From positions 186,001 through 250,000 of the forward strand of contig NZ_CP110341.1 of NCBI RefSeq assembly GCF_026013965.1: a stretch of DNA of 64,000 nucleotides. Direction: 5' to 3'. The notes under the pieces were generated by a model. The model searched no databases. It was not told where the DNA came from and saw nothing but the letters and a program-made list of their open reading frames with translations. The DNA is from Brevibacterium sp. JSBI002 (GTDB lineage Bacteria > Actinomycetota > Actinomycetes > Actinomycetales > Brevibacteriaceae). Position 1 is the stretch's first letter. Every line of letters starts with the position of its first letter. The translations under genes and the position numbers were made by a program. Of this stretch, positions 41,903 through 51,690 are shown piece by piece.

Positions 41903-43854
41903 TCAGTCGCACTCGCAGGAGTGACCGGTCTCCGTGCCGCAGTGACTCGACTTCGGGCGTGGCACGTCGAGCGCGGGATTCCGGTCGAAGAAGCCATAGG
42001 GCTTCATTGTGAACCCGAGCTTGTCGACGGGCATGATCGGCCAATCCTCGGGACGCGGGAAGTGCGTCATCGCGAATGACGCCCACACGACGATGTCGTC
42101 ACCGTCGACCGGTCGCTGCTGCTCGACCCACTGCGTGATGGTGCCCTGACCGGGGTTCTGGTTCGGTACGTGCCCGAGGGGAACCGTTCGTCGGCGTCGA
42201 AGTGCGTCAGCCACATGTGCTTCGACCCGAAGCCGGCGCGCTTCGAGATCGACGAATCCTCGGCCGCCATCATCGTCGGCTCATCGGGCACACGCAGCTC
42301 ATAGCCGACGGGGAAACCGTGCCGGTTGGGCTTGTCCGGATTGACGATGTGCCAGACCCGTCCAGCCTCACCATCGGCGGTCCTGCCACCCTCGGCGGTG
42401 AGCCGAGTGAGCTTCCTGGTGAAGGCATTGCCGTAGGGATTGTCCTCACCGAAGGGAACGCGCACTGCTTCCTGCTCATCGACGGCGTTGGCGATGCCGT
42501 CGACCTGCATGTCGAGCCGGGCGCAGAACATGTGCTGGTGGAAGGGCATGCCCAGTCCCTCGTCGCCGAGAGGCGAGGACCAGCGCTGCCGCTGAGCCTC
42601 GTCACCGTACGCGGCTGTGTAGACGATGCCGGTGGCTTTGCACTCGAGCTCAAGCGTGCCGTCGAGGTAGAGATACCAGTAGAAGCCGTAATCGTAGTTG
42701 CCGACGGTGATGAAGAAGGAGATGACGAGGCGGCGATTGCGGCGCACGTCGACGGCGCCGGTGAACTCGTCTGTGTGCTTGAACAGGATCCCGACATCCT
42801 CTTCGTGGATGCAGATGGCATTCGTGATCGTGTGCGCATGCCCCCGATCGTCGGCGAGCACGGCGTCCGAGTAGTGGATCTCGCCGAGGCAGTCGCACCC
42901 GAGCTCGAGCGAATTCGTGTTCTTGCCCATCGAATACTCGCCGGCGTCGAAGTAGTTCTGCCAGAAGCGCACCGGGCTGGGATCGCCGTAGGGCACGACC
43001 ATCTCCGCCACTGAGGCGCGGTAGACGATGGGGCGGCGCTCGCCTTCGTCATCGAAGCTGATCTGGTGGAGGACCAGCCCTTCGACCGGATCGAAGCCGA
43101 GTCGGACCTGCCACTTCTCCCAATCGAGGACATCCCCGTTGAGGGTGAAGCTCGCTCCCTCGGGCTGGGTGATCTCGATCGGCTTCTGCGTCGTCCGCGG
43201 TTCGGGCAGCCAGGAGTCGAGGTGGTAGTCGAAGCGCTCCTGGGGCACGGGCACGATGTCGGTGTCGACGACTTCGACAACCTCACCGGTGTTGAGGTCG
43301 AGATAGGCGACGAGCCCCTCAAGCGGATGTGCCCACGCATTGTCCTGCGGGTCCGACTGGATGAAGGAGGAACCGCGCACGAGGCGGCGGCCCGCTTCGC
43401 CTGGAATGTCGAAGCATCCGGCAGAGAGCGCGCAGATGCGCACGGTTTCGACGTCGGTGATGCCTCGCGCCGCGACGGCTGCCCGCCAGGTCATGTCGTT
43501 GCGGATCATCTGCTCGGCTTCTTCGTATTCGGTCATGGTGATCGGGGCTTGGCCTTCGGTCGCGACATCGAGCACTCGAGCGAAGAGCACCCTGCGCGCG
43601 GTCAGGGACACGAGGAGTTCCGTCTGCTCCCCGGTGCCGCGGTCGATGATGAGCGAGCGCACGCGACGGTCGATGTCGGTCGCGCCGGAGATCACGTCGC
43701 GCTTATCCGGTTCGACGAGGCTGACAAGGGCGAAGAGCGTCTGTTCGCTCACGTGGCCCGCGTCGACGATGATGGCCCGGTTGAGTTCGATCTCCTCGCC
43801 GGTCAGGCGATCGAGCGGATGTGTTGCAGTGGCAGTCGTTGTCGGTGCAGTCAT
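41903..43854 (-). pseudogene. Copper amine oxidase with one frameshift
   Basis: A primary amine oxidase of about 650 aa when restored. Tyr387 in NYDY is the precursor of topaquinone, Asp303 in YFDAGEYSMG is the likely catalytic base, and His439/His441 in HQHMF are copper ligands. The frame breaks near 42177-42183: TTCCCCTCGGG on the coding strand needs one more C to continue into LGHVPNQNPGQGTITQW and MTHFPRPEDWPIMP, which carries the third copper His. Without correction the enzyme would be dead. It oxidises primary amines to aldehyde, NH3 and H2O2. The permease gene ends upstream 7 bp away. Confidence 0.8.
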
Positions 43855-43860
43855 GAGTCT

Positions 43861-45417
43861 TCACATGCCTTTCTGTGTATCGAGTTTGCTGTCGAGAGCG
43901 GGGTCGAGGTCGTCGAGCAGATCCTGAGGATCGGCCGGGGTGGGACGGAAGACGCGGACCCGGTGTCCACGGACGTATCCGATGAGAGCCAGCGCACCGA
44001 GAGCACCGAGGGTGCCGAGAGTGAGAGCCGTGAACGGTCCCTGATCGACGCCCCATTCGTCGAGGAAGTTGTATTCATGCCCGAAGAGCCGATCGAGCGT
44101 GCCGGGGAAGATCGCGACCCAGGACCCGAGCAGGATCCAGAGGAAGGCGATGCCGCCGAGGATGGTGAACCCCACATTGCCGACCGGCACCCGGAAGGGG
44201 CGTTCGATGCCGGGATGCTTCCAGCGCAGCTTGATGGCCGCGGGGATGATGAGCAGGTAGCTGAGCAGGAACGTCGAGATGGAGATCGAGAGAACGACGC
44301 CGAACAGTGCACCGGCATCACCGTTGAGCTGCATAGCCGCGATGAGGAAGATCGTGGCGACGGTGCCCGAGAGCAGATTGACGTTGACCGGGGTGCCCAG
44401 TGTGCGGGAGATCTTGCCGAAGAAGCCTCCGAAGAATGCGCCGTCGGCCGCAGTCAGTGCCTGCATCCGATCGCTCATGATCATCCAGGCCGCGCCTTGT
44501 GAGGCGAGGATGATGACGAACATCAGCGCCGCGAGCACGACCATGATGTCAGCAGCGGGCCCATAGACGGTGAACACCGTCTGCACGGCGTCGAGGAGTC
44601 CGCCGATGCCCGTGATCGTCTCGGTCGGCAACACGAGCAGCATGGCGAGGACCGGCAGGAGATAGCAGAGCGCGGAGATGACTCCAGAACGTGCGATCGC
44701 GACAGGGATGTCCTTCTTCGGATTCTTCATTTCGTCCGACGCGCTGTTCGACGCCTCGAACCCGAGGTAAGAGAAGAGCAGCAGCGGCACAAGCCCGAGG
44801 AAACCGCCGAGGCTCGGGCTGAAGTCCGAGAGGTGAAGCGGCTGAACTCCGTGCTGGGCAGCGTAGATGACCGTGGTGAAGAGGAAGAACGCGATGAAGA
44901 TGACCTTGAGCACGCCGCCGAGCGTGGGCAGCCACTTCGCCTTCGCCAACGACAGAATTGCCGCGATCACCGTGATCCAGATGAAGACGATCTTGAAGAT
45001 CCAGTCGCCGATCGACCCGGCCTCGAGCGGGCTGATGAACTGGTTCCAGGTGCCGGTGGCGAGGAACGCCATCGAACCGCCGACCCACACCGGCTGAGTG
45101 ACCCAGCTCAGTATCGAGGCGATCGCACCTGCGGGCCGACCGAAGGCCTGGCGGACCCAGATATAGGCTCCACCCTCACCGACGAAGGTGCTGCCGGTCT
45201 CGGCGAAGACGAGCGCGTAGGGCACGAGGAAGAATATCGCGAGGACGAGTGTCCATGTGAAGGTCTCTGCACCGAAACCTGCGGTCTCGGCGAGGACTTC
45301 AATGCTCAATACTGCCGACATGACGATGAGCACGATGTCGAATCGGCCGAGCGTCTTCTTCAGATGCTGCTTCTGTTCGTCCGCGTATGCGGTCGTGCGT
45401 TCAAGGGAAGACACCAT
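43861..45417 (-). CDS. APC family amino acid/amine permease
   Basis: A 518-aa APC-type transporter with 12-13 helices. The early VLIVMSAVLSIEVLAETAGFG and FVGEGGAYIWVRQAFGRPAG segments are typical of the glutamate/polyamine permease branch. It ends 7 bp before the amine oxidase gene, so it probably brings in the amine the oxidase uses. AAGGAGGTGG is immediately before the ATG, so the in-frame GTG one codon later is an equally good start. It is divergent from the TetR gene across a TTCTTT/AAAGAA dyad. Confidence 0.88.
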   Translation of the reverse strand: MVSSLERTTAYADEQKQHLKKTLGRFDIVLIVMSAVLSIEVLAETAGFGAETFTWTLVLAIFFLVPYALVFAETGSTFVGEGGAYIWVRQAFGRPAGAIASILSWVTQPVWVGGSMAFLATGTWNQFISPLEAGSIGDWIFKIVFIWITVIAAILSLAKAKWLPTLGGVLKVIFIAFFLFTTVIYAAQHGVQPLHLSDFSPSLGGFLGLVPLLLFSYLGFEASNSASDEMKNPKKDIPVAIARSGVISALCYLLPVLAMLLVLPTETITGIGGLLDAVQTVFTVYGPAADIMVVLAALMFVIILASQGAAWMIMSDRMQALTAADGAFFGGFFGKISRTLGTPVNVNLLSGTVATIFLIAAMQLNGDAGALFGVVLSISISTFLLSYLLIIPAAIKLRWKHPGIERPFRVPVGNVGFTILGGIAFLWILLGSWVAIFPGTLDRLFGHEYNFLDEWGVDQGPFTALTLGTLGALGALALIGYVRGHRVRVFRPTPADPQDLLDDLDPALDSKLDTQKGM

Positions 45418-45448
45418 CCACCTCCTTGTGAGTGGGCGTCCGATAGAG

Positions 45449-45472
45449 TTCTTTGAGTTACACCGTAAAGAA
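45449..45472. promoter_or_regulatory. TTCTTT-N12-AAAGAA dyad, TetR operator candidate
   Basis: A 24-bp inverted repeat in the region between the divergent permease and TetR genes, about 30 bp before the permease start. AT-rich relative to its surroundings. Local TetR proteins usually bind such dyads in divergent promoters, so it is the best candidate for control of the amine oxidase operon. Confidence 0.45.
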
Positions 45473-45554
45473 TTGCACGGGTGGTCGCCGATTGACAGAG
45501 GTACGGCCATACCGATCCGCGTTTGCCTGCATCACTTCAGGAGATAATGGGGCC

Positions 45555-46172
45555 ATGGCACGACCGAAGAATCAGGCGGGACGCCGTGCACAGCTGGTGC
45601 AGGCGGCGAAGCAGGCGATCGCGCAGCGCGGACTCAACGGGCTGCGAACCATCGACGTGGCCGCGCACTCAGAGCTAGGTGCCGGGTCGGTGGCTTACTA
45701 CTATCCCGACCTCGGAGACCTCGTGCGTGAGGTACACGAAGACGCGGTGTCACGGTTCTACTGGAACCGGCGCGAGCAGGGGATCGCAGGTGAGACTCCG
45801 GAGGCCAAGCTGGCCAGGATCATCCGCAGCGGCATCCCGCACTCCCGCGACGACGTCGACTTCCAAGCGCTCAATGAGCTGCATACACACGCGCACAGGG
45901 ATACTTTCCATGCCGGTCTCATGGCCGAGCTCTACCGACTCGAGGTCTCGCTCTATGCCGCGGTCCTCAACGAGGGCGTCGATTCCGGAGCTTTCACGAT
46001 GACGCTGCCCGTGGAGACGGCGGCGAGCAACCTTGTGGCTCTCGAAGACGCTTACGGGCTGCACTTCATGGGCGGAACACCGCTCGACGCGGACGACATC
46101 TTTCGGCTCATCGTCGCCAATGCCGAAGTGCTGACAGGGTGCAGACTGGTGGAGACGACAACGGCGCAGTGA
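45555..46172 (+). CDS. TetR family transcriptional regulator
   Basis: A 205-aa TetR protein. N-terminal HTH RRAQLVQAAKQAIAQRGLNGLRTIDVAAHSELGAGSVAYYYPDLGDLV is complete; the C-terminal ligand domain is of the TetR_C_6/BetI-like type. It is divergent from the APC permease/amine oxidase operon and likely represses it, with an amine or aldehyde as inducer. The ATG at 45555 is the first codon of the conserved part. A CTGCCCC/GGGGCAG hairpin after the stop separates it from the convergent aldehyde dehydrogenase. Confidence 0.87.
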   Translation: MARPKNQAGRRAQLVQAAKQAIAQRGLNGLRTIDVAAHSELGAGSVAYYYPDLGDLVREVHEDAVSRFYWNRREQGIAGETPEAKLARIIRSGIPHSRDDVDFQALNELHTHAHRDTFHAGLMAELYRLEVSLYAAVLNEGVDSGAFTMTLPVETAASNLVALEDAYGLHFMGGTPLDADDIFRLIVANAEVLTGCRLVETTTAQ

Positions 46173-46179
46173 ACCGGTA

Positions 46180-46198
46180 CTGCCCCGCGCTGGGGCAG
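46180..46198. terminator. CTGCCCC/GGGGCAG hairpin between convergent genes
   Basis: A 7-bp perfect stem with a 5-nt loop starts 7 bp after the TetR stop and faces the aldehyde dehydrogenase 3' end, so it can end both transcripts. No clear T-run. Confidence 0.55.
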
Positions 46199-46262
46199 AT
46201 GCCGATTCACCGCGCCGAGAATGAACCTCAGTGCCGGTGTGCCGCGCAGCAGCGAGGATGCA

Positions 46263-47783
46263 TCACCCCCACTGCAGCCAGGTCGTCTTGAAGTCCGAGT
46301 AGTTCTCCAGGGCGTGGACGGAGAGGTCACGGCCGAAGCCGGACTGCTTGAACCCGCCGAAGGGCGTGGTGAAGCCCAGGGCGTCGACGGTGTTGACCGA
46401 GACAGTGCCGGCGACCAGGCGCGCGGAGACTCGATGAGCCCGGGCCATGCTTCCCGTCCACAGGGCCGCGGCCAGACCGTAGGGCGTTTCATTGGCTTTC
46501 GCGATCGCCTCCTCCTCGGTGTCGAAGGGGGTGACGAGGGCGACCGGTCCGAAGATCTCGTGGCTGTGCAGACGATGATTGGCCGGCAGGTCGGTGACGA
46601 TCGTCGGATCGATGAAGGTAGGGCGGCCGTTGATCGCCGGGCGGTTGCCGCCCTGGACGATGGTGCCGTCCCTGCGGGCCTGCTCGATGCAGTCCCACAC
46701 CTCATCGGCGTGCTTCTCGGACACGAGGCAGCCGATCGCGCTCTCGGGATCGAGCGGATCCCCGGGCTGGAAGTCCTCTGCCGCGTCTTCGAGCAGATGC
46801 ACGAACTCCTCATAGACGGAGCGTTCGACGAAGATCCGCGAGGTGGCCGAGCAGACCTCTCCCTGGTTGTAGAAGATGCCGAACGCCGCCTTCCGAGCCG
46901 CGGCAGCGAGGTCATCGGTGTCGGCGAAGATGATATTGGCGCTCTTGCCTCCGGCTTCGAGCGCCAGGCGCTTCAAGTTCGACTCCCCGGCGTAGACCTG
47001 CAGGGCCTTGGCCACTCCGGTGGACCCGGTGAAGCCGAGCATGTCGACATCCATGTGACGGCCCAATGCCTCACCGATGACCGAGCCTCGACCGGGTACG
47101 ACGTTGAGGATGCCCGCGGGCAGCCCCGCCTCGGCGGCGATCTCGGCGAGCAGCAGGATCGAATGCGAGGCTTCGACCGGAGGCTTGACGACGAGGGCAT
47201 TTCCGGCGGCCAGTGCGGGGGCGATCTTCCAGGTCGCGATCTCGAGCGGGTAGTTCCACGGCACGATGACCCCGACGACGCCGAGGGGTTCGCGGGTGAC
47301 GAGCGCCGTGGACCCGGCCGGGGTCACCGGGATCTCGTCGCTGAGCTTTTCGATGGCCTCACCGTAGAAGCGGAAGAGGGCGGCGGCACCCGGGGCGTCG
47401 ATCGTCGAGGACTCACCGATCGGCTTGCCCATGTCGAGGGTGTCGAGGAGCGCGAATTCGTCTGAGCGTGCTTCGATGAGCTCGGCCAGGCGCAGCAGCA
47501 CCTCACGCCGATGGGTCGCCGAGGCGCGCGACCAGTCGCCGGCATCGAAAGCGGTGCGAGCGCTCGCCACCGCCGTGTCGACGTCGGAGACGTCGCCGAG
47601 GTGGAGCTGCGAGATCACCTCACCGGTGGCCGGGTTTGTCTTCGCATGGGTCTGGCCCGAGCGGGCGTCGACACGTCGTCCGTCGATGACGGGACGTCCG
47701 TCGATGGTCAGTGCCGCCGCGGCGGCGCGCCACTCGGCCACAGTGGTCGGCCGGGTCGTGGTGTCGGTCAGAGTCGCGGTCAT
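46263..47783 (-). CDS. Aldehyde dehydrogenase (PuuC-like)
   Basis: A 506-aa NAD(P)-dependent aldehyde dehydrogenase. PWNYPL (177-ish), GFTGSTGVAKAL, Glu276 in LEAGGKSANIIFAD and Cys311 in NQGEVCSATSR are the catalytic core; the C-terminal PFGGFKQSGFGRDLSVHALENYSDFKTTW is that of the gamma-glutamyl-gamma-aminobutyraldehyde/betaine aldehyde group. It is the last gene of the LysR-divergent operon. It could oxidise the aldehyde made there, and also the product of the neighbouring amine oxidase. Confidence 0.9.
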   Translation of the reverse strand: MTATLTDTTTRPTTVAEWRAAAAALTIDGRPVIDGRRVDARSGQTHAKTNPATGEVISQLHLGDVSDVDTAVASARTAFDAGDWSRASATHRREVLLRLAELIEARSDEFALLDTLDMGKPIGESSTIDAPGAAALFRFYGEAIEKLSDEIPVTPAGSTALVTREPLGVVGVIVPWNYPLEIATWKIAPALAAGNALVVKPPVEASHSILLLAEIAAEAGLPAGILNVVPGRGSVIGEALGRHMDVDMLGFTGSTGVAKALQVYAGESNLKRLALEAGGKSANIIFADTDDLAAAARKAAFGIFYNQGEVCSATSRIFVERSVYEEFVHLLEDAAEDFQPGDPLDPESAIGCLVSEKHADEVWDCIEQARRDGTIVQGGNRPAINGRPTFIDPTIVTDLPANHRLHSHEIFGPVALVTPFDTEEEAIAKANETPYGLAAALWTGSMARAHRVSARLVAGTVSVNTVDALGFTTPFGGFKQSGFGRDLSVHALENYSDFKTTWLQWG

Positions 47784-47833
47784 GGAAGGTCTCCTTCGAA
47801 TGTGATGCGGAAGCGAGTGGGCAGTGACAGCGG

Positions 47834-49237
47834 TCAGCGGTCGCTGGAGGGCTCGACAGGCGAGGGGTTGGGGCGCTCAACCGGGGCGGCCGCCTCGGGA
47901 GCCGAGGGTGCCGATGATTCCTCGAGGTCATCGGAGCGCAGCAGGTCGATGCCGCGTGTCTCCGGCAGGGAGGCGACGGTGACGATGCCGATGACGCCGA
48001 CGACGGCGAGGAACCAGCCGGGGCTGAGCGTGCTGCCGGTGGAATCGATGAGCCAGGTGAGGATGTACGGCGCAGTGCCGGCGAAGAGTGCGGCAGTGAG
48101 GGCATAGGCGATGGACAGTCCGGTCTGCCTCGTGCGGGTCGGGAAGAGCTCGACGACGGTGGCGGCGTGGGTGCCGAGGATGATCGCAAGGATGAACGCC
48201 AGGCCGAAGGTCGAGACGAACGACGCCCACGGATAGTCGGCGCCCATGAGGACGAACAGCGGAACCGAGAGCACAGTGAGCGCGATCGCCGCGGTCATGA
48301 GCACAGGCTTGCGTCCGAACCTGTCCGAGGCGTGGCCCGCCAGGGGGACGATGACGAGCCCGAGCGCTGAAGCGAGGGTCGACAGCAGTGCGGCCCGACC
48401 GGGTTCGATGCCGACGGCCGTCTCCTGATACGTGAGCAGGTAGACGAGGACGACATAGAAGGTGACGTTCATGAACGTCTCCATGCCACAGGTCTGCAGG
48501 AACTGCTTGGGATTGCGTTTGAATACCTCACGCAGCGGCGCCTCGGCGACGGTCTCCATCTTCTGCAGTGCCGCGAAATCCGGGGTGTCCTCGATCTTCC
48601 GGCGGATGTAGAGGCCGATGAAGCCCAAAGGCACCGTGATGAGGAATGGGATTCTCCAGCCCCACGCACTCACCTGATCGGGCGTCAGTGCCTGGTTGAG
48701 GAGGAAGACGACGAAGGAGGCCAAGAGGAACCCGGCCAGCGAACCCACCTCGAGCCAGCTGCAGCCGAAGCCGCGGCGCTTCGGGGGAGAGAACTCACCG
48801 AGGAACGCTGCGGCGCTGCCGAACTCGCCGCCGGCGGCCAGCCCCTGCACGATGCGAGTGACGATGAGGAGGATCGGGGCGAGCACTCCGATGGTTCCGT
48901 AGGTCGGAAGCACTCCGAGCGCGAGCGTCGACAGGGCCATGGCGAGGATGACCAGCGACAGGGTGTGCTTGCGTCCGAGCTTGTCGCCGAGGCGGCCGAA
49001 GATGACCGCGCCGATCGGCCGGACGAGGAAGGAGACGGCGAAGACCGCGAAGGTGGCGAGCAAACCTGCGGTGCTGTCCTCCTCGGGGAAGAAGATCGCT
49101 GCGATCGTCGTGGCCATATAGGCATAGACGGCCCAGTCGAACCAGTGGACGAGGACGCCGATGGAGCCGGCGACCACGCTCTTGCGCAGACCTTTCTGAT
49201 AGGCCAGCCCCTCGGCGGCCTGAGTGTCACCTGACAT
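47834..49237 (-). CDS. MFS transporter, metabolite:H+ symporter (MHS) type
   Basis: A 467-aa transporter with 12 helices. VLVHWFDWAVYAYMATTIA in helix 1, FGRLGDKLGRKHTL in loop 2-3 and VQGLAAGGEFGSAAAFLGEFSPPKRRGF in helix 4 are typical of the ShiA/ProP/KgtP branch, which imports organic acids, betaines or shikimate with protons. AAAGGAGGATTCGG precedes the ATG at 49237. It lies 50 bp before the aldehyde dehydrogenase gene and about 60 bp after the M20 gene in one operon, so it should import the compound the operon breaks down. The tail is Pro/Ser/Glu-rich. Confidence 0.9.
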   Translation of the reverse strand: MSGDTQAAEGLAYQKGLRKSVVAGSIGVLVHWFDWAVYAYMATTIAAIFFPEEDSTAGLLATFAVFAVSFLVRPIGAVIFGRLGDKLGRKHTLSLVILAMALSTLALGVLPTYGTIGVLAPILLIVTRIVQGLAAGGEFGSAAAFLGEFSPPKRRGFGCSWLEVGSLAGFLLASFVVFLLNQALTPDQVSAWGWRIPFLITVPLGFIGLYIRRKIEDTPDFAALQKMETVAEAPLREVFKRNPKQFLQTCGMETFMNVTFYVVLVYLLTYQETAVGIEPGRAALLSTLASALGLVIVPLAGHASDRFGRKPVLMTAAIALTVLSVPLFVLMGADYPWASFVSTFGLAFILAIILGTHAATVVELFPTRTRQTGLSIAYALTAALFAGTAPYILTWLIDSTGSTLSPGWFLAVVGVIGIVTVASLPETRGIDLLRSDDLEESSAPSAPEAAAPVERPNPSPVEPSSDR

Positions 49238-49296
49238 GTCCGAATCCTCCTTTGGAATCGTGGTTGCCAGCGCTGTGCTGGCGGTGCGGCCGTCCG

Positions 49297-50430
49297 TCAG
49301 CCGCGCTGGGCGCTCACATCCGCGGCGGTCCAGGCCAACGCGATTGCGCCGTCGATGAGTGTGCTCTCGGCCTTCTCGCCGACGCATGACTCGGCGAACG
49401 CCGCCTGATGGTTGCTCGCCTCGCCGCCGACCCCGATGTAGGGGTGGATGGCGTCGACGATCTGGGAGACGTTGCCCATATCCGTCGACGCGCGGTTCAT
49501 CGTCGCTGCGACGGGGTCGACGTCGAAGTTCCGGCCGAGTGCGAGCGCATTGGCCCGGTAGGCTTCGAGCGCGACCTCATCGGTGCACATCTCCGAGTAG
49601 CGGCGGCTCTCCGGTGTGATAGTCAGTTCGGCCCCGGTGGCCAGGGCCCCGGCCTCGAAGCAGTTGATGACCTTCTGCTCGAGGGCGAGCAGCTCCTCCG
49701 TCGTCTCGGCACGCACGTACCAGCGGCCCTCGGTCTTGGACGGGATGGCGTTCGGCGCCTCACCGCCGTTCGTCATCACCCCGTGGACCCGTACGGTCTT
49801 CGGCAGCTGCTGGCGGAGCAGACCGAGGGCCACCTGGGCGATGAGGAACGCGTCGTTGGCATTGATGCCGCGTTCCGGGTATGCGGCGGCATGGGCGGCT
49901 CGCCCGGTGTATTCGACATGCCAGTGCGTGACTGCGAAGGGCTCGGCCTCGGCGACATCGACGGGAGCGGGATGGGCCATGAGCGCGAAGTCGAGTTCGG
50001 TGAAGGCACCGCGGTCGAGCAGTTCGATCTTGCCGCCTCCGCCCTCTTCGGCCGGTGTGCCGATGACCTCGACGGTGATGCCGAGGTCCCCGGCCGCCTC
50101 GGCGAGGCCGATCGCCCCACCGACGCTCATGGCGGCGATGAGGTTGTGGCCGCAGGCGTGACCGAGGCCGGGCAGGGCGTCGTACTCGGCGAGGAAGCCG
50201 ATGGTGAACTCGCCCGTCCCGAACGTGGCGCGAAACGCGGTTTCGAGTCCGAGGTAGGGGCGTTCGACGGTGAAGCCGTGCTCGGCCAAGACCTCGGCAA
50301 CGGCGGCCGAGGAGCGGAACTCCTGCCAAGCGAGCTCGGGATCGTCGTGGAGGGAGTTCGACAATTCGATGAGCTTCGGTGCCGTCTCGGCGACCCGGGC
50401 GGCGAGACGGTCCTTGAGTGCGCTGGTCAT
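49297..50430 (-). CDS. M20 family amidohydrolase/peptidase
   Basis: A 377-aa M20D-type metal-dependent amidohydrolase. AEYDALPGLGHACGHN (81-96) supplies Asp and His ligands, GTPAEEGGGGK (124-134) the catalytic Glu pair, and AHPAPVD and the late GGEASNHQAAF complete the set. Relatives (AbgA/AbgB, HipO, IAA-amino acid hydrolases) split N-acyl or N-aroyl amino acids. Its start overlaps the DUF1028 stop by 4 bp (ATGA). In this operon it is the most likely hydrolase that opens the imported compound. Confidence 0.88.
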   Translation of the reverse strand: MTSALKDRLAARVAETAPKLIELSNSLHDDPELAWQEFRSSAAVAEVLAEHGFTVERPYLGLETAFRATFGTGEFTIGFLAEYDALPGLGHACGHNLIAAMSVGGAIGLAEAAGDLGITVEVIGTPAEEGGGGKIELLDRGAFTELDFALMAHPAPVDVAEAEPFAVTHWHVEYTGRAAHAAAYPERGINANDAFLIAQVALGLLRQQLPKTVRVHGVMTNGGEAPNAIPSKTEGRWYVRAETTEELLALEQKVINCFEAGALATGAELTITPESRRYSEMCTDEVALEAYRANALALGRNFDVDPVAATMNRASTDMGNVSQIVDAIHPYIGVGGEASNHQAAFAESCVGEKAESTLIDGAIALAWTAADVSAQRG

Positions 50431-51110
50431 CGATCGTCACCGGGCACGCCGTAGGACGGAGAGGCGGCCGGATCGAGGCCGCGCGTGATGTAGTCGTCCC
50501 GCTGGGGCATCCAGATCTCGAGGAGGCGGCCGAGCTGCCCGATCGGATCCTCGTCGGCCCAATCGACGCGCAGATCGGTGACCCTCCAGCCGGAGCCGTT
50601 GACCACGGACAGGCCGGCGGAGTGGACGGGCCCGGCTTCGCCGCCGGCGGTCATCGCTGCCTCGAAGGCTGCGAAGAGGCGTTCTTCGAGACGACCGGTC
50701 GCAGACAGCGCGGTCTCGACGAAAGCGTCGAGGACTGTCAGGTCGGCGAGCATATTTCCTCCGGCCACGGCGTTGTTCTCGGTGCGGGCACCGAAGATGC
50801 CGAGCGCCTGCGCACCCGAGTGTGCGGCGGTTTTCCCGGCGGCGTCGATGACGAGCAGCTGCCGAAAGTCGATCGCGGTGGGATCGGCGGCGGCGACGAC
50901 GGCGTCGAGCGCCGACTGCGCATTCTTGCCCGAAGCCATCTCAGAGATGATCGCCGGACCGAGCCGCGGGTCGGTGATGTTCTGGGAGTTCACCCCGCCG
51001 ATCCCGTCGGCCAGGCTGATGCAGCGTGCGGCAACGGCCGGCGAGGATGAGGAGATCGCGGAGCCGAATTCCCCGGTTTCGGGATCGTGGAGGAGGAGCG
51101 AGAAGGTCAC
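50427..51110 (-). CDS. DUF1028 family protein (Ntn-hydrolase-like)
   Basis: A 227-aa DUF1028 protein: TFSLLLHDPETGEFGSAISSSSPAVAARC, GGVNSQNITDPRLG, QALGIFGARTENNAVAGGNMLADL and the late DLRVDWADEDPIGQLGRLLEIW. The family is structurally close to N-terminal-nucleophile hydrolases and gamma-glutamyltransferases, but no reaction is established. The start is GTG at 51110 inside the 3' end of the RidA gene (4-bp overlap), and the stop overlaps the M20 gene. RidA-DUF1028-M20 order suggests a shared substrate. Confidence 0.82.
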   Translation of the reverse strand: MTFSLLLHDPETGEFGSAISSSSPAVAARCISLADGIGGVNSQNITDPRLGPAIISEMASGKNAQSALDAVVAAADPTAIDFRQLLVIDAAGKTAAHSGAQALGIFGARTENNAVAGGNMLADLTVLDAFVETALSATGRLEERLFAAFEAAMTAGGEAGPVHSAGLSVVNGSGWRVTDLRVDWADEDPIGQLGRLLEIWMPQRDDYITRGLDPAASPSYGVPGDDR

Positions 51111-51559
51111 TGGGCCACCTCGGTCCGTCCCGCCTCGGCGGTGTTGCTGATGACGGCGGTGGCGTCGATCTCGACGAGCCACTCGGGGCGCGCCAGGGCC
51201 TGGACGACGATGCCGGTCGAGACGGGGAAGACGCCCTTGAGCCACTTGCCCATGGTCCGGTAGACGTCCTCGCGGTAACGGGGATCGATGATGTAGACGG
51301 TGACCTTGACGATGTCGGCGAGGCTGCTGCCGGCTTCTTCGAGGAGCATCGCGATGTTCGCCATCGCCTTCTCCGCCTGAGCGGTGACATCGCCGATGCC
51401 CACGGACTCCCGGGTCTCGAGGTCCTGGCCGATCTGTCCGCGCAGGTAGACGACGCCGCCGGCGACGACGGCCTGGCAGAGATCGTTGTCGAGATTCTGT
51501 TCCGGATAGGTGTCCTTGGTGTTGAACATTCTCAGTCGTGTGTGCGTCGGCTCTGCCAT
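51107..51559 (-). CDS. RidA/YjgF family enamine/imine deaminase
   Basis: A 150-aa Rid-family protein: TYPEQNLDNDLCQAVVAGGVVYLRGQIGQDL, QAEKAMANIAMLLEEAGSSLADIVKVTVYIIDPRYREDVY and WLVEIDATAVIS. RidA members hydrolyse reactive enamines/imines to ketones and ammonia. I chose the ATG at 51559 because GAGGAGAC lies upstream; a downstream ATG (MFNTKD) is possible and would give a standard-length protein of about 140 aa. It is the first gene of a five-gene operon divergent from lysR. Confidence 0.85.
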   Translation of the reverse strand: MAEPTHTRLRMFNTKDTYPEQNLDNDLCQAVVAGGVVYLRGQIGQDLETRESVGIGDVTAQAEKAMANIAMLLEEAGSSLADIVKVTVYIIDPRYREDVYRTMGKWLKGVFPVSTGIVVQALARPEWLVEIDATAVISNTAEAGRTEVAQ

Positions 51560-51623
51560 GGCGGCGTCTCCTCGTCGAGTGAAGCGGTCGTTGTCTGCCA
51601 CCCATTCTCGAGACATTCCATTC

Positions 51624-51669
51624 ATCTGTGAAATAGTTATAATTTAGTCAGAGCATCTACAAAACAGAT
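51624..51669. promoter_or_regulatory. Divergent lysR/ridA control region
   Basis: AT-rich patch with TATAAT at 51638-51643 (a good -10 for the LysR gene) flanked by an inverted ATCTGT (51624) and ACAGAT (51664). LysR proteins bind spread dyads between divergent promoters, so this is the expected operator for LysR control of the ridA operon and itself. Confidence 0.5.
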
Positions 51670-51690
51670 TCTTCATCGCAGGGAGCCGCA

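Noticed and set aside
43066..44502. A 478-codon plus-strand frame opposite the amine oxidase and permease
   Set aside because: No family likeness; composition is that of an antisense frame. The minus strand has all catalytic residues of a copper amine oxidase.
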